Shown piece by piece: positions 13,449-16,469 of a stretch of 16,469 nt of DNA. The notes beneath the pieces were generated by a model. It saw only the letters and a program-made list of their open reading frames with translations. It had not been told where the DNA came from and did not search any database. The position numbers and the translations under genes are program-made. The first letter of the stretch is position 1, and every line of letters starts with the position of its first letter. This stretch comes from DASUGM01 sp036274055 (lineage in GTDB: Bacteria > Acidobacteriota > Vicinamibacteria > Vicinamibacterales > SCN-69-37), in the NCBI GenBank assembly GCA_036274055.1, contig DASUGM010000332.1, positions 1 to 16,469 on the forward strand, written 5' to 3'.

Positions 13449-16036
13449 CAGTGCCCTTTCTTCGGACGCACGACGATATTCACGAGCCTGCGATTGGCGA
13501 CGACAACTTTCACGATTTCCGCATCCGCGAGGAACGGCTGCACGGCTGGCAGCGCCCTGGCGGCCGTCTCGATCTCGGCTTCCGCTGCATCGGCGGCCAG
13601 GGTCACGCGGCCGCGCAGCTTGCCGTTGACCTGAACCGGAATCTCGATCTCTTCGTCCCTGGCGGCATCCTCGTCAGCGACCGGCCACGCGGCGGTGACG
13701 ATGCTCTTGCCGTCGCCGAGGCGCTCCCAGAGTTCCTCGCACATGTGCGGTGTGAATGGCGCCAGCATCAGTACCAGCGACTGTATCGCCTCGCGCAGCA
13801 CCGCCGCCGTCTCCGCGCGGGTCACGACCGCCGGCGGCTCTTCGTCGCGGCCGGACGGGCGAATGCCGCGTTTGTCGCAGAACGCGTAGAGGTCGTTGAC
13901 CATCTCCATCAACGAGGAGATCGCCGTGTTCAGGTGCATGCGCGGATCGATACCGACGGTCACACGTTTGATCGTCGAGTGCGTCCGCCGCCGCAACGCG
14001 CGTTCGTCCTCATCGAACGCGTAAGCCGGAGCGTCGGCGCCGGTGATCGGGGCGGCACCAGCGGTCGGGACCTTGGCCCCGGCGACGGCCGGCGTCAGAT
14101 GATCGACCACGCGCCAGACGCGACTCAGGAACCGGAACGATCCCTCGAGGCCGGTGTCGGTCCACTCGACTTCTTTCTCCGGCGGCGCGACGAACATCAC
14201 GTACAAGCGCAGCGCGTCGGCGCCGAACTTCGCAATCATGTCGTCAGGATCGACGACGTTGCCTTTCGACTTCGACATCACCGCGCCGTGACGCAGCACC
14301 ATGCCCTGAGTCAGCAGCCGCGTGAACGGCTCGTCGATGGTCACGAGTCCGATGTCGCGAAACACGCGGCTGAAGAACCGCGAGTAGATCAAATGCAGGA
14401 TCGCGTGCTCGACGCCGCCGCTGTAGAAATCGACCGGGCCCCAGTACTGCACCTTCGCCGGATCGAACGGCATCGTCGTGTTGGTCGGATCGCAGAACCG
14501 GTAGAAGTACCAGGACGAGTCGACGAACGTATCCATCGTGTCGGTCTCGCGCTTCGCGGGCCGGCCGCACGACGGGCAGGTGACGTTGACGAACTCGGGA
14601 ATGTGCGCGAGCGGTGAATCGCCGCGGCCGGTGAACTCGACGACGTCGGGCAGCTTCACGGGCAGATCCTGATCCGGCACCGGGACCAGCCCGCACGCCT
14701 CGCACGAGATCATCGGAATCGGCGTGCCCCAGTAGCGCTGGCGCGAGATGCCCCAGTCCTTCAGGCGGTACTGCACGGTGCCTTCGCCGACGCCGCGTCC
14801 GGCGGCGTCCTCGGTCATTTTCTTGCGGGCGGCTTCGGTCGCCATCTCGGTGTACGGACCGGAATCGAGCAGCCGGCCTTCTTCCGTAAACGGCGCCGGC
14901 ACGTCGGCAATCGAATCCGCTGCGCCTTCCGGCCGCACGACGATCTTGATCGGCAGCTGATATTTGGTCGCGAACTCGTGATCGCGTTCGTCGTGTCCGG
15001 GCACGCCCATCACGGCGCCAGTGCCGTACTCGCCGAGCACGAAGTTGGCGATCCACACGGGCACCGGTTGCTCGGTGAACGGATTGATGACGCGCCGCCC
15101 GGTGTCGAAGCCTTCCTTCTCGACTTCGCCGGTCATCCGGCCGGTGCGATCCTGCGAGCGGAACTTCTGCACGCGGGCGCGAAACGCTTCGGGGTCCGGG
15201 GACTCGGCGGCGAAGCGCTCGACCAGCGGATGCTCCGGCGCCAGCATCACAAACATCGCACCGTAGATCGTGTCGATGCGCGTCGTGAACACTTCGATGT
15301 GATCGCCGCTGGTGGCCGGGCCCGCCTTGGGCGCGATCGGAAACCGCACGCGCGCGCCCTCGGATCGGCCGATCCAGTTGCGCTGCATCGTCAGCACCTT
15401 GTCCGGCCACTGCGCCAGTTGATCGGCGGCATCGAGCAGTTCGTCGGCGTAGGCGGTGATGCGCAGGAACCACTGCTCGAGCTCGCGAATCGTCACCGGC
15501 GTGCCGCAGCGCCAGCAGCCGCCGTCGACGACCTGCTCGTTGGCGAGGACGGTCTGATCGGTCTCGCACCAATTCACGTTCGAGCGCCGGCGATACGCCA
15601 GGCCGCGCTGGAACATCCGCGTGAACAGCCACTGATTCCAGCGGTAGTACTCGGGCAGGCAGGTCGCGATCTCGCGGTCCCAGGCGTAGCTGATGCCGAG
15701 CCGCTGCAACTGCCCTTTCATATGCGCGATGTTGTCGAGCGTCCACTTCTCGGGATGGACGTTGTTCTTGATCGCGGCGTTTTCCGCCGGCAGGCCGAAG
15801 GCGTCCCAGCCGAACGGATGCAGCACGTTGTAGCCGCGCATCCGCATCGTCCGCGCGCAGATGTCGCCAATCATGTAGTTGCGCACGTGACCGACATGCG
15901 CGTGACCCGAGGGATACGCGAACATCTCGAGGCAATAGAACTTCGGCCGCGAGCGATCTTCGGTGACTTCAAAGGCGCGGGCCTCAGCCCAGCGCGCCTG
16001 CCACTTTCGTTCGATTTCCTGGGGACGGTAGTCCAT
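13448..16036 (-). CDS. leuS: Leucine--tRNA ligase (LeuRS)
   Basis: 862-aa class I synthetase that charges tRNA-Leu in the cytoplasm. The HIGH signature appears as HVGH (47-50) within FAYPSGHAHVGHVRNYM. A first zinc-type module lies at C157/D160/C174/C177 (WCETDQTVLANEQVVDGGCWRCG). The CP1 editing domain contains FTTRIDTIYGAMFVM and VMGVPGHDERDHEFA. A second four-cysteine knuckle is C445-EA-C448 with C487-PS-C490, followed by DTFVDSSWYFYRF. KMSKS appears as MSKSK (587-591). The anticodon-binding and C-terminal domains end in VQVNGKLRGRV and the final strand KVVVANRRLVNIVV. Start: ATG 16036, fixed by the conserved MDYRPQEIERKWQ; no Shine-Dalgarno is visible and a tetramer array fills the leader. 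The stop overlaps lptE by one base. An expected Cys in the first zinc module is replaced by Asp160. Confidence 0.98.
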   Translation of the reverse strand: MDYRPQEIERKWQARWAEARAFEVTEDRSRPKFYCLEMFAYPSGHAHVGHVRNYMIGDICARTMRMRGYNVLHPFGWDAFGLPAENAAIKNNVHPEKWTLDNIAHMKGQLQRLGISYAWDREIATCLPEYYRWNQWLFTRMFQRGLAYRRRSNVNWCETDQTVLANEQVVDGGCWRCGTPVTIRELEQWFLRITAYADELLDAADQLAQWPDKVLTMQRNWIGRSEGARVRFPIAPKAGPATSGDHIEVFTTRIDTIYGAMFVMLAPEHPLVERFAAESPDPEAFRARVQKFRSQDRTGRMTGEVEKEGFDTGRRVINPFTEQPVPVWIANFVLGEYGTGAVMGVPGHDERDHEFATKYQLPIKIVVRPEGAADSIADVPAPFTEEGRLLDSGPYTEMATEAARKKMTEDAAGRGVGEGTVQYRLKDWGISRQRYWGTPIPMISCEACGLVPVPDQDLPVKLPDVVEFTGRGDSPLAHIPEFVNVTCPSCGRPAKRETDTMDTFVDSSWYFYRFCDPTNTTMPFDPAKVQYWGPVDFYSGGVEHAILHLIYSRFFSRVFRDIGLVTIDEPFTRLLTQGMVLRHGAVMSKSKGNVVDPDDMIAKFGADALRLYVMFVAPPEKEVEWTDTGLEGSFRFLSRVWRVVDHLTPAVAGAKVPTAGAAPITGADAPAYAFDEDERALRRRTHSTIKRVTVGIDPRMHLNTAISSLMEMVNDLYAFCDKRGIRPSGRDEEPPAVVTRAETAAVLREAIQSLVLMLAPFTPHMCEELWERLGDGKSIVTAAWPVADEDAARDEEIEIPVQVNGKLRGRVTLAADAAEAEIETAARALPAVQPFLADAEIVKVVVANRRLVNIVVRPKKGH

Positions 16037-16056
16037 TCGGTGAGTCGTCAGTAAAT

Positions 16057-16231
16057 GAGTGAATGTGTGAATGTGTGAGTGTGTGAATAAATGAATGACT
16101 GCTCGAGTGCGCGAATGCCTGGCTGCCTGCCTGAGCGCCTGTGTGACTGCCGTTCACTCAGCCAGTCGGTCACGCAATTACGCACTCGCGCAATCACTCA
16201 CCCACTCACCCATTCACCCAATCACTCATTC
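16057..16231. repeat. Mirrored degenerate tetramer array upstream of leuS (GNNT / ANNC)
   Basis: From 16057 to 16152, 24 consecutive tetramers follow the pattern GNNT (19 exact; exceptions AAAT, GCTC, GCGC, GAGC, GCCG). After a 3-nt switch at 16153-16155, 19 consecutive tetramers follow ANNC, the reverse complement of GNNT, from 16156 to 16231 (16 exact; exceptions GGTC, AATT, GCGC). The two halves can fold into a long imperfect hairpin. The array fills most of the 194-nt gap between the deacetylase-family gene and leuS and would form much of the leuS leader. It encodes no plausible protein. Function unknown. Confidence 0.88.
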
Positions 16232-16469
16232 TAGTGCGACGGAAGTAATTGCAGTAGACACTCCCGCAAGGAGTCCAGGTGATATCCGCCCTCCGTGATC
16301 CAGGCAATTCGATGCCGGCACAGGCGCCGCGCCGCCTGATCGAGCATGTCCGTCAGCGTCTTGAACCCCGCCGTGGTGACGCGCATGCCGCCAAGCGGGT
16401 CGAGTTCGTGGGCGTCGAATCCTGCGGAAATCAGCATCGCCTCGGGCGCGAACGCTTCGAGCGCCGGAA
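16231..16469 (-). CDS. Histone-deacetylase-family protein (C-terminal part, cut by window edge)
   Basis: Only the last 78 or so residues are in the window; the frame stays open to the right edge, so the 5' end is missing. The visible part begins PALEAFAPEAMLISAGFDAH, continues DPLGGMRVTTAGFKTLTDML, and ends with ITEGGYHLDSLRECLLQLL. SAGFDAH...DPLGG and EGGY are hallmark segments of bacterial class II-like HDAC/acetoin-utilisation proteins, where the conserved Tyr of the GGY motif assists hydrolysis of acetyl groups by the zinc centre. Substrate could be acetylated polyamines, proteins or small molecules; the fragment cannot decide. The stop codon (16233-16231) touches the end of the ANNC array. 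It lies upstream of leuS on the same strand and may be co-transcribed through the array. Confidence 0.9.
   Translation of the reverse strand, partial: PALEAFAPEAMLISAGFDAHELDPLGGMRVTTAGFKTLTDMLDQAARRLCRHRIAWITEGGYHLDSLRECLLQLLPSH

Noticed and set aside
14978..16054. Plus-strand open frame opposite leuS
   Set aside because: Antisense of conserved LeuRS motifs; no domain of its own.
16057..16231. CRISPR array
   Set aside because: Units are only 4 nt with no spacers of constant size and no cas genes.
16095..16298. Small plus-strand open frame across the tetramer array
   Set aside because: Its sequence is repeat-derived and antisense to the deacetylase-family C-terminus; no ribosome binding site or domain.

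Overview
This is a GC-rich bacterial chromosome segment packed with genes. The gene families point to Acidobacteriota, most likely a Vicinamibacteria-like lineage. This is an inference from a PadR regulator paired with an ADOP-type (acidobacterial duplicated orphan permease) ABC permease, large secreted M14 and M28 peptidases with Gly/Ala-rich linkers, and Gram-negative envelope genes (LptE, a beta-barrel protein). No rRNA, tRNA, CRISPR array, transposase or phage gene was seen.

Layout. Positions 1-93 hold a mirrored heptamer array that runs almost to the start codon of alaS (94-2766, +). A second heptamer array fills the gap to a small outer-membrane beta-barrel gene (2857-3441, -). That gene diverges from padR (3490-3840, +) across a strong palindrome, and padR is followed after 1 nt by the ADOP permease (3842-6517, +). 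The permease converges on, and overlaps, a secreted M28 aminopeptidase (6343-8109, -), which lies 28 nt downstream of a secreted M14 carboxypeptidase (8138-10894, -). Next come a small S4-domain RNA-binding protein (10959-11396, +) and ribosomal protein bS20 (11532-11804, +). The last block reads on the minus strand: the C-terminal part of a histone-deacetylase-family gene (16231 to beyond the window edge), leuS (13448-16036), lptE (12912-13448) and holA (11861-12901). The order leuS-lptE-holA is the same as in E. coli, with start/stop overlap or short spacing.

How the genes work together. alaS, leuS, rpsT and the S4 protein serve translation; holA serves replication; lptE serves LPS export. 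The M14/M28 pair looks like a two-gene operon for extracellular or periplasmic protein breakdown. PadR, the permease and the divergent barrel protein probably form one regulatory unit controlled through the shared palindrome.

The most unusual content is in the gaps. No gene-free stretch exceeds 300 bases (the longest is about 195), but nearly every gap is filled by a structured repeat of one of two kinds. (a) Three mirrored degenerate short-unit arrays: 4x GGCTCNN then 4x NNGAGCC before alaS; YCTTGGG then YAGNGCC heptamers after alaS; about 24 GNNT then 19 ANNC tetramers before leuS. Their unit sequences differ but their architecture is the same. (b) Three long hairpins bounded by GGGGTC...GACCCC around the S4 and rpsT genes. 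They resemble REP/RAYT-type palindromes, and one of them supplies the only usual start codon of the S4 gene.
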